64,000 nt of DNA, taken from assembly GCF_050624435.1 (NCBI RefSeq), contig NC_134537.1, forward strand, positions 12,954,584-13,018,583. Direction: 5' to 3'. Both the position numbers and the translations under genes were made by a program. Origin of the DNA: Tenrec ecaudatus. Taxonomy: Eukaryota; Chordata; Mammalia; Afrosoricida; Tenrecidae. Shown here one piece after another: positions 33,664 through 45,748 of the stretch (within the stretch, counting starts at the first letter, position 1; the number at the start of each line of letters is the position of its first letter). The notes beneath the pieces were generated by a model. That model was not told the DNA's origin and made no database searches. It saw only the letters and a list, made by a program, of their open reading frames with translations.

Positions 33664-34060
33664 TTCACATGGATAGAGTCAATTTGATTTCTGTATATTT
33701 CACTGGAGAATTCCCTCTGTGTAATTCACATCTAAGTTGCAAAAAAATGTATTTATGATGAAGACCTTGGTCTTGCAATACTCTATCATGCTATCTCCAG
33801 CTTGCCTTCTCTGAAGACCACATTTTCCAACTGTTGCTCTTTTCTCTTTTTTCCAATTGCCAGGAATTATCAATGCATCTTCATTGCATGTTTAATCAAT
33901 TTCAGACTGGAGAAGTTGGTAGAATTCTTCAATTTCTGCTTCACTAGCTTTAGTGGTTAATGTGCAAACTGAATAATAGTTTTATGGACTGGATTTCTTT
34001 GCATGCATATAGATCTTAGCCTAACTATCCTAATGCTGAAAGCATTGTCCTTCTTTTATT

Positions 34061-34554
34061 TTTGTTTGAAACGAATTTGTCCACTTCAGAATCAGGAATG
34101 GGTGTGAAGTTTTTAGCTGGAGCTAATGGCAACATCTTCATGGAGGTAAAGCATACAATGAAGTGAACAATTTTAGAAAAAAAAAAGAGAATAAATTTGA
34201 TATTTAACAAATTAGAAAAAAAGTCAGCTAATCAACAATGAGTTAAAAATGGGCCTGTAATAGGAGCCTTATACAAATATGTAAGCCAGACTGAGTCATA
34301 CCTCTAAATTGAGGAAAACAGAAGACTTTTTGGAAGTCTACCAAGAAAGAAACATTCTAGAAGTTCAAACTTGTTAAGAAAAACAAAACAAACAAAAAGA
34401 TGATTTTAATATGCTCTAAGACTAGAACTGAATCAGCAAAAGTGACACTTATCTCTGTGTGAATTCCTGCTCTACCATTTTCTCAATGTGTGACTTTGAG
34501 CTAATTTACTTAAGATCTGAGTACCCGTGTTTCCTCTTCTATCAATCAATTACA
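34061..34554. other. Unassigned AT-rich sequence
   Basis: Poly-A-rich pieces at about 34170-34220 and 34380-34400; nothing else recognised. Confidence 0.4.
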
Positions 34555-34848
34555 GGAGCTTATTATCATCATTCAAGTTGGCCCCTGATTCATGGAAATT
34601 CTCTGCACAATGGAAAATAATCCTGCCTAGTCCTGTGCCCTCCCCATGATCGGTTACAGATCAGTGTGATTCATTGGGTTTCATTGCCCAATTTTCAGAA
34701 GCAGATAGCTAAATCATTATTGCTGGGAGTTTCTTGAAACTTTATTGAATCCTGCTCAGCACCATATACTGACAGAACAGATGCATTGGTTGGGAATTGG
34801 ACGTAGGTTTCCCTCCTTGAAGATAAGAATTCTACCTCTGGAATCTCA
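34555..34848 (-). mobile_element. tRNA-Gly/RTE-tail SINE
   Basis: RTE-like tail ('gttggcccctgattcatgg', 'ctgcctagtcctgtgccctc'), then the body 'attttcagaagcagatag', then part of the tRNA-Gly-like head ('ggaattggacgtaggtttcc', 'gaagataagaattctacc'). Its end abuts the LTR that follows. Confidence 0.7.
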
Positions 34849-34852
34849 TTAT

Positions 34853-35454
34853 TATAATAGGTTGGGCTCTCTAGGGAAGCAACCAGTGATGCTTACACAT
34901 ATAAAGAAAACCATTTATACCCAGAAAGTGGCTTAGAGAGTGGTATACACTGGCATGTTTAGCCTAGTTCAAGTCTATGGCACAGATGTGAAAAGTGTAG
35001 GCTTTTCCTAATTAGCATTGCTTCTGGGCGATGAACCAGGAAGCACTGAGGTGAAACAGAAAGTGGGGAGACAAACAGGAAGACCACAGCTGGTGAATGC
35101 AGAGAGGGATGAACCCAAGGTCATATTTTATGCTTTGATGGCTCCCAGGATCAGCAGGCAGTATGGTGGACAGTTAGCTCAAGTCCAGAGAACTAGAGGC
35201 TGATGAGCCAGATACAGCATCTAGAGGAGCAAGAAGTGAAGAAGCTTTCCACTGTGTTTACTTATTCAGATGTAGGCCACACCCCTGAGGAAATTTACCT
35301 ACAATTGCAGTTCACCTCGATATTCTTACAACTGCGTGGATGCTCACAGTAGATCCAATTATGAAGTTGATTACACTGTGCTTGGCCACATTATGGGTAA
35401 TTACCAGGCCCTATGGCCAATTCTGGCTGAGTCAAATTGACACAAAACTTAACA
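34853..35454 (-). mobile_element. Solo LTR (ERVL type) with perfect 5-bp duplication
   Basis: On + it begins like the reverse complement of an ERVL LTR end ('aggttgggctctctaggga') and ends '...caaaacttaaca'. The 5-mer attat lies directly before (34848-34852) and after (35455-35459). 602 bp; no internal viral genes. Confidence 0.75.
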
Positions 35455-35476
35455 ATTATCTTCTTACATATTCTTA

Positions 35477-35648
35477 AAATCTACTGCCACTCAGTTCTGA
35501 CTCACAGGACAGAGCAGAGCTGCTCCAAAGGCTGTAATCTTATGGAAACAGACTGCCAATCTTTCTTCTGCACACTAGCTCGAGTGTCAGAACTGCCACG
35601 AGTTAGCAAGCAGTTGAGTGTTTAACCACTATGTCATTCAGACTCCTT
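35477..35648 (-). mobile_element. AFROSINE-type SINE
   Basis: 'actgccactcagttctgac' through 'agtgtcagaactgccacgag' and 'tttaaccactatgtcattcag'. Confidence 0.7.
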
Positions 35649-35662
35649 ACTCATTGACCTTA

Positions 35663-35795
35663 AAATCCAAACCAAACTCACTGCCATAGAGTCAATGCGG
35701 ACACATAGCAACCCGCCTGTGGGTTTATGCGACTATAACTGTTTATGGGAGTAGGAAACCCAGTCTTTCTACCGCAGAGCTGCCAGGGCTCCTCG
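35663..35795 (-). mobile_element. AFROSINE-type SINE, head deleted
   Basis: 'actcactgccatagagtcaat', 'gactataactgtttatggg' and 'agggctcct', with most of the tRNA-like head missing. It is adjacent to the previous SINE in the same orientation. Confidence 0.75.
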
Positions 35796-36044
35796 ATTAT
35801 AGCAGGGTTTAAATTCAACAATTTATATAAGTTATATGCATATCTGAAGTGCTTTTATTTGGTGATTATAATGGTAGCTGAACATGTTTGCTTTTTAGAT
35901 CTTGTGGGTTTAATGCTTTAGTGTTTTTTTTTTGGGGGGGGTAGCAGATTTACATCTGGCCCAAGCCACCATGTTTTCAATAGTCTCATATGCATGTAAA
36001 AACTGAACCATGAAAAAGGAATACTAAAAAATCATGTATGTATT

Positions 36045-37425
36045 CAGATTCTGGTGTTGGGGAAGAATCTTGCATATCCTCCTGACTGTCAGCAAAATGA
36101 ACCCATCTATCCTGGAGGAAGCAATGCCAGACTGCTCCTCAGAAGTGAGGCTGGGGAGCCTTTGTCTCATTGACTTGGACATGTGATGCAGTGGTGTGGA
36201 TGCCATTCCTATTGTGTCAGTCTGGGTACATTAGAGAAACAAATCCACAGAAACTCATATGTATAAGAAAGAGTTTTATATAAAGGGTGAATGAGTGCAC
36301 ATCAATAAAACATCCCAACCCAGTGCTGCCCAAGTCCACAAGTCCAACATCAGCCCATATGTCCGACATTAATCCACAAAGACCTCCTTCATCTCACAAA
36401 ACACACACAATGATGCCGACTGCAGGAGGAAAAGCGAGTCATGAACGTGTAAGCATCTCAGTACTGGCAGGGTCTCCACATGGCTGCTCCAGCACCCAGG
36501 CCTGCATTGGGGTAGGTCCATGTGACTTCTTCTCCTCAGGGATGTCTTGCAGGAAGTGAGCCTTGCAAGCTGAAGCAAGAACTGGCTAAGGCAGCTGCAC
36601 CCTGGTCTGACCATCACAAAGCAAGAGACCCGAGAACCTGAAAGGCAAGGCTCACTGAGTCATTTATCTCTCTGCCCTTCAATTAACCCCACGTGTTTAT
36701 CGGCCAGGTTGGCACAATAAGCCAACTATCTCACCTATAAAGGGGGAATGAGAATCTAACTCCACCCTAATTAAAGGCCAAATTCTATGAGGCAAAGGTT
36801 AAACATATTTTCACTTTCCAGTTTACTTCACCTTATTCTGATACCAACCTCCCACAAGACTTCTTCTCTACTGGGTTCAATGATTTATTCCAATAACCAC
36901 ACGGAACTGACCGACAATACTAACCATCATGGAGGTTTACAAGTTACATCAATACAGGATCAGAGAGCCTTACAAACATACTTCCCTTTGGTCTGCAGCA
37001 GTGCATGATAGTAGGCAGGTCTCTCTCTCTAGTTTTCAGTCTCTCAGCCCTGAGGACCCATGGCCTCTGCCCTGTTCAGGCAACTGTTACATAAGGTGAT
37101 GATAAGGTACCAAAGGACATCCCATTCTGCAAGCCTCTCCCGAGATACAAAGATGGCGGGTAAAAAGGTCTTAGCAAGTAATTTTACGTTACTGTAACAT
37201 GTCATCAGGAGGGACCGATACCTGAAGAAACACCTCATGCTTGATGAATTAGAAGGTCAGTGAAAAAAAGAGGCAGGCCCTGACTTAGAAGGATTGACAC
37301 AGTGGCTGCAACAATGGGTTCAAAGTCAACAATGGTGAGGATGGGGTAGGGCCAGGCGATGTTTCATTTTGTTTTACAGAAGGTTTACCACACTCATGGT
37401 TGATTTCACAGCCCCCAACAACAAT
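36045..37425 (+). mobile_element. RTE LINE 3' end, split by about 1 kb of inserted sequence
   Basis: The first half at 36045-36190 ('agattctggtgttggggaag', 'tgtctcattgacttggacatg') and the second at 37190-37425 ('acatgtcatcaggaggg', 'gattgacacagtggctgcaac', 'aggcgatgtttcattttg') are adjacent in an intact RTE 3' end. The intervening DNA contains the LTR at 36213-36733 and unassigned sequence to about 37190, perhaps further LTR material. Confidence 0.8.
36213..36733 (-). mobile_element. Solo LTR (ERVL type), 521 bp, perfect duplication
   Basis: Begins on + 'tgtgtcagtctgggtacatt' and ends 'aataagccaactatctca'. Perfect 5-bp duplication cctat at 36208-36212 and 36734-36738. Related to, but distinct from, the LTR at 4342. 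Confidence 0.8.
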
Positions 37426-37439
37426 AACAACAAAAATTA

Positions 37440-37944
37440 GTACCACGTCTGGGGTATGACCAGTAAATAGAAATAAAAGAAAGCTTACATAATATACAAC
37501 ATTTAAATGCGTGATTTCTAAATAAGTTGTGTATTAGATAATATTTGATAACCATCACATATTTTGGCCTCCACTCTCTGAGAGATGTTACTATCCCAAT
37601 AGTTGTGCTAAATATGCGTTTGCTTGACCTACAGTAATGACGCGATAAGATCTAAGACTCCTCTAGGCAAAGGAGGGTTGGTAGGGGCGGAGAAGAGAAG
37701 GAGTTGTGTAGGTTTCCAGCAGTACAAATTGACTGTGAGATCAATATACATTGTCAGTATGCTCTGGTTGCCTCTTTAAAAACTGACTAGATCAAAGCAA
37801 TATTTAAAACTTTGTGTCTATGTCTCAAGGGAGCCTAGAGGATTGTGCCTTTCTAGCTCATGTCAGATCACATGCAGGCTATCAGGCTTAGTCTGGATAG
37901 CGCCAAGGGTTTAACATCAAATTGTATGAAGAAATATCGAAGGG
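37440..37944. other. Unassigned sequence
   Basis: No recognised repeat or exon. Confidence 0.4.
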
Positions 37945-38215
37945 CCTGATGTATTTGATCCGAAGCACAGAAAATAACAGGAATCTGTTATAGAAAAATA
38001 ATCCCCATGTATTTTTCCTGGCCTTTTCCTCATCAATGAAGTTTTCAATTTTCTCAAAACTTCTTCATCATAAGCTCCTGGTATCGTCTTGCGTCCTTGT
38101 GAAAAATCTATCAAGAGGATCCCTTTGTGATCACCCCTCCAAACAGCCACCAGAATCTTGTGAGCTGACCCGTCTGCCGTGAACTGAACTGGCTCAGCTA
38201 TTCCCCCTCAGACAC
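37945..38215 (-). pseudogene. Mariner-type transposase remnant
   Basis: Minus-strand reading from 38150 gives VAVWRGDHKGILLIDF, then a GRKTI..AYDEEVLRKL stretch, which matches the mariner transposase segment between the first and second catalytic aspartates ('.T.FWD.KGILLIDFL..G.TI...Y...L..L'). Immediately upstream (38160-38215) a shifted frame gives weaker similarity to the preceding linker. The catalytic DD34D residues themselves lie outside the recognisable part. Terminal inverted repeats were not found. Confidence 0.55.
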
Positions 38216-39187
38216 CAGTGCTTGATGGGATATATATGTATTTTTTAATGGCTCTTGAGAGAACTTGTATGCCACCAGCTACTGATCACAAAGACATGCT
38301 TAAACACATTTTGTTGGGAATAAACCCAAGTATGTATGACCTGGAATCTGAGCATCAATACCTTGTGACTGTTTCTTGTTGTTTACTTGCTTGGACTTTT
38401 GTGAAGATGAGATCATTTTATGCTTAAGAAAAACTCTTTAGAAATGATACGGTCATCCGCAAAGGTGATGATTAAGATTGCTTATGAAAGTGCTTGATAA
38501 ATATTTGTTGAGTGAATGGATAAACAAACGCATAAATAAATGAACAAAAAGGTAGATTTATGCCACAAACAGTTAAACATTCAGTTATAAATAGAAAAGT
38601 TCAAGGCTTGAGTCCAGCTAGAGGTATCTCACACAAAGTCTTGTGATTTATATCTGACCGCTGTTATACCTTTGAAAGATATACAGTATTTATTTGTGTC
38701 ATGTGTCAGTCAGTAGGGTGGATTAAATAAAATTTTAAAAATTCAGTGGTTTACTGCAGTTTAGGTGGAAGTTTACAAAGCAAATTAGTTTTCCACTCAG
38801 CAATTTATACACAATTGCTCCCTGACATTACTTGCATTTTCAACAATGTATTAACATTCTCCCCATTTCTACGGTGGGCTCTCCGTTTCCTCTGTCCCTG
38901 CCTTGCTTTCCTTTCCCTGTCTATGTTACTCACTTGATCTGGGCCAAATACTCCCCTGTTGGTTTCACATAGTGGAGTGTTCTGAGGAGCATGCTAGTCC
39001 TGGGTGTTAATACTCACTTCACAGGCTATTTTATGTGGCTGAAAGCTGATCTCTGGGAGTTTTGGAGTTTCCACTGATATCTATCAGACCAGTAAGTCTG
39101 GTCTTCATTATTAATTTAAATTTGTTCCATCTATTTCTCTACTCTCTTCAGTTCCTTCAATTGTAATCCCAGTAGGATCTGAAATCC

Positions 39188-39360
39188 CCAAACTCACTGC
39201 CATCGTTGATGGGTAGAACTGCCTCTGTTAGTTTCTGAGACAGTAACTCTTTTTGAGAGTGGAAAGCCCCATCTTTCTGCACTTGAGCAACTAGTGCTTT
39301 CAAACTGCTGATCTTTTGGCTCACAGCCAACGCATGAGCACTGTGCCACCAGGGCTCTGA
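39188..39360 (-). mobile_element. AFROSINE-type SINE in L1 3' UTR
   Basis: 'ccaaactcactgccatcg', 'ctgagacagtaactctttt', 'tttcaaactgctgatctttt' and 'tgtgccaccagggctctgag'. Confidence 0.9.
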
Positions 39361-39716
39361 GTCTGTCAGACCTGAGTACCATTAATTTCTTCTGGTCTCA
39401 AGTTACTGGAAGCTGTGGTTCATGTTTTCTTGAGTTTTTGGTTTTCTTCACTCTTCTTTACTCCAGTAAGTAAGAGAGAAATTGTTGTAACTTAGGTGAC
39501 CACCTGCAAGCATTTAAAAAATGACCCCAGTTGCTACTCACCAAAGTAGCACGTAAAACATTGTCTTTATGGACTTTGTTATTCCAGGTGACTAGATGTC
39601 CCAGTGACTGCAGCCCTTAGACCACTTTTTGAGACATGTTTGGTTATGGCTAAAAGGCTTTCATGGCTCTATCCCTGGTATGCTCTAGTGTATACATGGG
39701 TATACTTGCAGCATGT

Positions 39717-39718
<2 letters not shown>

Positions 39719-39767
<49 letters not shown>

Positions 39768-39768
39768 T
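39719..39768. repeat. (TA)n(CA)n microsatellite
   Basis: About 38 bp of pure TA followed by a short CA run and imperfect 'atacacatacatacatg'. Likely length-variable. Confidence 0.95.
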
Positions 39769-42046
39769 GTATACACATACATACATGTATAGTCACCCTA
39801 TACATGCATGTGGGTATACATTGATATACTTTCCCCTCATTGTTTAGTTTACTTAACTACCTGGGTATTCACTTGTACATTATTGTTGGTCATTACTGTT
39901 GTGGCAGCAACAACATGTGAAATAGTATTTACAGTTGTTGCCTTTTAATCTTGCGTACCAGTCATTGTCTTCCTTTGCCTTGGTTATGTTGCGCTCACTT
40001 CCACCATCGTGTGTCTTGCCTTTCCTTTCACCAGAGTTAGCTCACGTCTGCTAGCTAGTGAGTGATTTTCCCTCTCACCCTTCCCTCCCCAAGCAACCAT
40101 CAAAGAATGTTTTTTTTTCCTGTGTATAAACATTATCTTGACTTTGTGTAATAGTGGTCTCCTACAATAGTTGTCCTTTTGTAATTGACTTATTTCACTA
40201 TCTTCAAGGTTCATTCATGTCGTGAGATGTTTGGAAGATGTAACATTATTCTTCAATGTTGTGTAGACTCCATTGTGCATATATACCCCTATTTGTTTCT
40301 TTACTCATCCACTGATGAGCACTTACGCCGGCTCCATCCTTTTGCTATTGTGATTAGTGCTGCAGTGAACATGGATGTGCATATATCTATTGCATCCAAT
40401 CTCTAATTTCTCTAGGATATCTACCTAGGAGACATAGTGATGCTTTTTGTTCCAACTTTTAAAGGAGGTGCTATACCATTTTCCATAATGCGTGTATAAT
40501 TTCACATGTCCAAAGGCAGTGCTTGTGAATTCTACCCTCCCACAACCTCACCAGCATTTGATATGTATGTTCTGTCCGCCCCTGCCCCCCACCCCCGAGT
40601 CCCACTACAGTAACTCACTATAGTTTAGATTGGCACCTCTCTAACAGCTAATGTTCTCAAGCATCTCTCCATGTGTTTGCTGTCTGAGTGTCATCTTTGG
40701 GGAAGTGCCTGCTCATGAACTTTGAACATTTAAAAATGGGACTGTATATCTTTTGTCCTTGAAGTTTTCTGTAAATTTTAAAGATTAGACCCTTGTCTGA
40801 TATTTAATCATCAAAAAAGCTTCCCCTTCTGCTTTTCTAGAGAAGGCTTTTGATGAGCACAAGAATTTGGCTTTTCAAAGGTTTCATTCCTCTAATTTAT
40901 CTTCTGATATTCTGCAATATTTGGTTTGTTTGATAGTCTATTTGGACCCCTGAACTCATTCCTAATTTTATTCTATGATCTTTATGGTTTCAGGTTTTAG
41001 ATTTAAGTATGTGATGCATCGTGAGATAGTTTTTGTGTACATTGAGAGGTATGGGTCCTATTTCATGTTTCTGCAAAATGAATATCCAGTTTTGCCAGCA
41101 CCATTTTCTAATACGACTATCTCTTCTCCATTTAATGAATTTTGGTCAATTGTCAAAGGTCCACAGATCAATGAATTTCTAAAATAATTAATATCTAGAT
41201 TCCTAATTCCATTCCGTTGATCAATGTGTCTATTGTGGCACCAGTACCAGGCTAGTTTGATCACTATGACTGTATATTAAATTATTCAATCAGGAAGTGT
41301 GACACCTCCGACTTTGTTCTTTTTCTTCAGTTATCTTTTACTTAACCGAGGAGTCTTTCCATGTAACATTGGCAATTAGTTTTTCATCTTGTTAATTGCT
41401 GAAATTTGAATTGCTATTAAATTATATCTGTAGATCACTTTGGATACTATTGGCATGTTTATAATATTAAGCCTTCCTATCCACGAGCATGGTACATTAT
41501 TCCATATGTGTAGCTTTCTTACAGTAGTGCTTTATAGTTTTCTTACAGTAGTGATTTATGGTATAGATCTTATGTTTCTCTGATTAGATTGATTTCTAAG
41601 TAATGCACTGTTGGTTGACTAATGATACAATTGTAAATGGTATTTTTTTCCTGATTTATCTTTCAGAATTCTATTTGTTAGTGAAGTGGAATCGAACTAA
41701 TTTTTGTACTTTGATCTTCTACTTTCCCACTTTGTTAAACCTTTCTACTAGTTCCAGTGGTGTTCTTGTCGAGTCTCTGGGATTTCCTATGTATAGGGTC
41801 ATATCATTTGCAAATAGGGATATTTTACTTCTTCCTTACCAATTTGGACGACTTTTATTCTCCTTTCTTGTAAATAAACCTTAAAATCTATTCTAGCTTT
41901 ATTAAATTCAACGGTTATTTCTGATGTGTAATTTCGCCTGGACTCAGTCTACAGAAACCTGCTCAGGGGAGGGAGGACACATTTCAATTTGATTTGAACT
42001 ACTTGGAGGAACACATGAAAATTGAGGCATCTAACCACTTTTGTAG

Positions 42047-42258
42047 AGGCACACTTGTGGCATAGTAGTTGTATGTTGGCCTGCTAGCCACAAGGTCAAC
42101 AGTTTGACACCATCAGCTGCTCCATGGAAGAAGAAATGGCTTTCTACTCCCATAAAGAGTTACAGTCTTGGAAACCCTCAGAGGCAGTTCTACCCTGTCC
42201 TATAGGCTCACTGTAAGTCAGAAATGACTTGCTGGCAGTAAGCTTGAAATTTTTTGAA
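42047..42258 (+). mobile_element. AFROSINE-type SINE, nearly complete
   Basis: Plus-strand: 'cacacttgtggcatagtagt' head, 'ccacaaggtcaacagtttgac' B-box region, 'aaagagttacagtcttgg' body, and tail 'ctcactgtaagtcagaaatg'. Confidence 0.9.
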
Positions 42259-42374
42259 CTCTCTGGTGTGCCTCACTGCAGAATGAAAAGCACTGAACTG
42301 GTTCATATGCTCATTTATGGAAGCTAGGATCCTGTAGTCTTTCCAATGTCCCAGATATAAAAGCATTATATTTG

Positions 42375-42376
<2 letters not shown>

Positions 42377-42407
<31 letters not shown>
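42377..42407. repeat. (CA)n microsatellite
   Basis: About 31 bp of uninterrupted CA repeat. Confidence 0.95.
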
Positions 42408-42410
<3 letters not shown>

Positions 42411-42929
42411 TTCCAAATGTATATCAAAATTTTATCTTGCATCCAAAGGACTCCTATTATTGACTAGTTTAATAATACAAGGCAGGTCTTAGCATACTTT
42501 TTTCCTTCTCATTTATAAACACACCAGAGTCATTCACAGGCAGTAAATATTTCTTTTTTGATAATCACTTATATATATATTTCTCAGTACAACTTGAACT
42601 TAATATTTTCTACTCTATTTTTTCAGTGCAAAATTTGTTTGCATATTAAACACCCAGAACAATATATGTAGGCAGAAAGTACAGGGCTGTTTTTAGAGCA
42701 GTTGATCTTATGTTCTGGAAAGCCTTCTAATCAAGAAGGAGTTCCAGTGACTCTTCATCAGGTGCTAAGTTTTGTAAACGTCAGCTTCATTTGTGCATAG
42801 ATTTAACCTATTTCCATTTGATAATTGAAGGCATATGAGTCCACAGTGAAAGAAATCTTACTGCCTTCCATTTATTGTGGGAGGGCTACATATGAGTACA
42901 GGCAACTGTAGGAGAGAAAACTGAATATT

Positions 42930-43115
42930 CGGGCATACGGCTAATGTGCTCAGGTGCTGAGAGGTGAGAGTTTTAATTCACCCACCCAGAGACGTCTTGG
43001 GGAAAAGGCCTGGGGATTTACTACTGGAAAATCTGCCACTGGAAACCTATGGAGTGCAGTTCTATAGCTGAACTCTATACACACACGAGTTGGATTTGAT
43101 GGCAACTTTTTAAAA
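42930..43115 (+). mobile_element. AFROSINE-type SINE, old
   Basis: Decayed plus-strand copy: 'ggctaatgtgctcaggtgctg', 'gagttttaattcacccaccc' and the tail 'acgagttggatttgatggc'. The surrounding 42408-42929 and 43116-44169 show nothing recognisable. Confidence 0.65.
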
Positions 43116-44169
43116 AAGAGTTAGTAATGGGGGAATGAAGGGGATTGAGATGAGCAAAGCTCATGTGAGGTGGGCGTGAGAAGGAACAACATAGCAATAG
43201 CTCTGGAAGGAAAGTACTCAGATGAGGCAGAGGAAAAAGGGAATGATTGAGAAAATCTGGGGAGTCCTTTTTCCTCCCAAAGTAATTTGAAACAAAACAT
43301 CATTAAACCATAAAGTAAATGAATACAAGCTCAATGAGGTCCTAATTTTCCAATCACATTTGACTCTGATGCTTTAAAAAGCCTCATTTGTCCCACTGGT
43401 TGGGGTTCCCTATTTGGTTGTGGTTGCCTGCTTTCCTTCAAAGTACATCTTAGGAGTCAGAGATGCCTCTTTCTAAGGATGGCAGAGAGAAGAGGTTGTT
43501 CTAAAAACCAAAGTCAGTGGTAAATTATACTGAGAAGGAGGCCTCTGGACTTGAATTTGGGGATTCCCATTGGATTTCCTCTTGGATTAAACAGAGTGCA
43601 TTGACTATGCCTGTGTGGGTTTGTTTGCACATATTCCTGCCACAGGAGCTGAGTTCTCCAAAGATTAAAAATTTTTATTTTAAATAAAGCTCTTAAAGAT
43701 GCTTTTTGGAAGAAAAAAGTTAGAAGAAATGAGAATTGGAATCATTAGGAATAGATATTGGATTTACATGACTGCAGTGGGGTTACTGAATGAGAAGGTT
43801 TTAGTGATTACCAGTTTGGACTAAAATCCTCTCATCAAAACAAATTTTACTCCACCACAGCGGATTTGTTAACATTAGTTTCTTTGCTCTGCTCCAATTT
43901 AATTTTCAGACCGAGCACTTTTAAATATTTATCATCAAAAAGGGTTTGAATTTTAATTCTTATTAGAATTCTAATTGTTTTCAAACAGGCTTGAAATTAA
44001 TTTCTAAAACAAACTTAGTTTCTGAAACGGAGTCATTTCTATTATTCATAACATAGCTGTTGCCTTTAGCTTTTGAATAGCGTCCAAACAGATAGACAGA
44101 CTGTTAAAAATGGTGGTAGTTTGAAACCCCAGGGTTTTCTTGGAAGACTGGCCTGCTGATCTACTTTTG

Positions 44170-44312
44170 AAAGGTCATTGATTTGAAGACTCTGCTGCTA
44201 ACTTAAAGGTTGGTAGTTTGATGCTACCACCCACTTGTGGAAGAAATAGGGGGCAATTTACATCCATAAAAATTCCTAGATTTGAAAACTCAATGGGATA
44301 GTTGAATTTGGA
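44170..44312 (+). mobile_element. AFROSINE-type SINE, old
   Basis: 'gactctgctgctaacttaaag', 'gttggtagtttgatgctacc', 'acccacttgtggaagaaat' and 'tccataaaaattcctagattt'. Confidence 0.6.
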
Positions 44313-44334
44313 GAATTCTTTATATTTTTTACCC

Positions 44335-45480
44335 TACAAATACTAGTTTGTTTTTAACTCTTTTTTTGATTGTGGATTAGGTGAAGATCTACAGATAAGA
44401 TCATCATTACTACAATCAACAATTCATATACATTTTGTTTCAATTCAACCATTTCAATGCTCTCATGTACTATCACTTATCCTGCTTCCTCTCCTTGTTG
44501 TCTGCTTCTGTTTCTCCTTGTTTAATCTCTGTACTTTGTCCTTGGGAATATGCTTCCTTTTGTTCTTCAACAGTTGATTATTCTCTGTGGCAGTAAGGTT
44601 GGTTTCGGATCTGAAGTTTGACTGAGGGCTACAGTCTTTGAGGTTTCATCTGTCTCTATCAGACCAGTAAGCCTGATCTCTTTTATAATTTTGAGTCTCC
44701 CCCTCTCCCCCCCACACACATATTCAAATTTAATCCTTTTCAGAACAGTTGGTAGTGGTACCTGGGCAATATCAAGTTCTCCTGGTCTCAGGGTTGTGGA
44801 CGTTGATGTTTTCATGGTCTATTCATTTATTGTATGAATTGTTTCCATTTGTGTTTTGGTTTTTATTTACTGTAGCTAGAGAGAGGCTAATGGTTTCACC
44901 TTAGAGAGCTTCTCACAAGCTTTTAAGACCCCAGTCGCCACTCTCCAAGTAGGATACAGAACATCATCTTTGTGAATTAATTTATGGCAACATATCTTGA
45001 TGTCGCCAAGACTATGGGACAGATGCCTTAAACCTGCTGAATCATTCCCTTGAGGAGTTTGGGTATGTCTAAGAAATATAACTTTTCCTTCTTTGTGCTA
45101 CACCACATTTAAGGATATTTTGCAGCAAAGGTACACACACATATAAAAATATCCTTTGTCATATTTACACATAATTGTGGGTATATTTCCACTCTCCTCC
45201 CACACTTGTTCATACCGTCTGCCAATCTAAGCATCTCCTCATAGATCACCAATATTGCAGGATTGTGCATATAATAGAATTTGTCTCTCTTACCTTCACT
45301 CTTGCAAACCTCCCAATGTCTTGTCATGTCTGTATCCTTTTTTACTAACCTCCCTCATGTTATATATTGTCTTCCCCTTCAATTAAAATCTGTGATTTAA
45401 CCTTCCTTTACCTCCCACTCCTGTAATCATGAGCCCTGTATCTTTTAGTGTGAACCTTTTTCTTGACTGATGTCACATTC
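44335..45480 (-). mobile_element. L1 3' UTR (type II), minus strand
   Basis: 'tcaattcaaccatttcaatgc', 'tctatcagaccagtaagcc', 'ggtctcagggttgtggacg', 'cacaagcttttaagacccc', 'ttgatgtcgccaagactatg'; same order as 16640-17990. Non-coding. Confidence 0.8.
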
Positions 45481-45509
45481 TCCACAGGGATGATTCACTC
45501 ATCATACAG

Positions 45510-45590
45510 ACTGGAGCTAGACATCATGGTTGGTAAAGTATAAGGGCAGTGAAAAAGAGGAAGACCCGGACTTCCAGGAAGATGCCACGG
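45510..45590 (+). mobile_element. RTE LINE 3' fragment
   Basis: 'gacatcatggttggtaaagt' and 'cagtgaaaaagaggaagacc' give a short piece of the RTE 3' end just upstream of the long L1. Confidence 0.7.
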
Positions 45591-45748
45591 ATGTAGCATC
45601 CCTTTGCCTATAACGCCCTTTGTTATAGGCCCAGAGATCAACAGATACTTATTACAAACTGTCCACAACACCTCTACCGCACCACCAAACAGAATTATCC
45701 ACTCTCACATAACAACACCTCCCTAACACTCCTAATAGCTTCGCCAGG

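Larger units (their letters stand above)
31083..34060 (-). mobile_element. RTE LINE, interrupted twice and internally deleted
   Basis: Minus-strand RTE. The 3' end lies at 31083-31271; it resumes at 32260 after an L1 insertion. The RT region is best preserved at 33092-33334, where one frame shows YAKALDSVNHNKLW, the RTE form of the 'FD.VDH' block; a 154-codon open piece lies at 32676-33140. Immediately beyond, the sequence jumps to N-terminal linker sequence, so about 1 kb of the RT region is missing. The endonuclease part continues to about 34060, interrupted by a SINE at 33493-33663. The best-preserved RTE copy here, but dead. Confidence 0.9.
38735..41905 (-). mobile_element. L1, minus strand, 3' UTR plus ORF2 C-terminal half (type II)
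   Basis: 3' UTR at 38735-40050 in the order seen at 16640-17990. ORF2 follows at 40050-41905: 'tttgctattgtgattagtgc', 'cagttttgccagcaccattt', 'ggcaccagtaccaggctag', 'ctgtagatcactttggatac', 'tgcaaatagggat' are typical reverse-complement L1 ORF2 blocks. Frames are broken. It is 5'-truncated within the RT region. A SINE and a TA microsatellite lie inside the 3' UTR. Confidence 0.9.

Noticed and set aside
36287-36559. 90-codon open frame, plus strand
   Set aside because: It is wholly within a solo LTR, on its antisense strand; not a viral gene.
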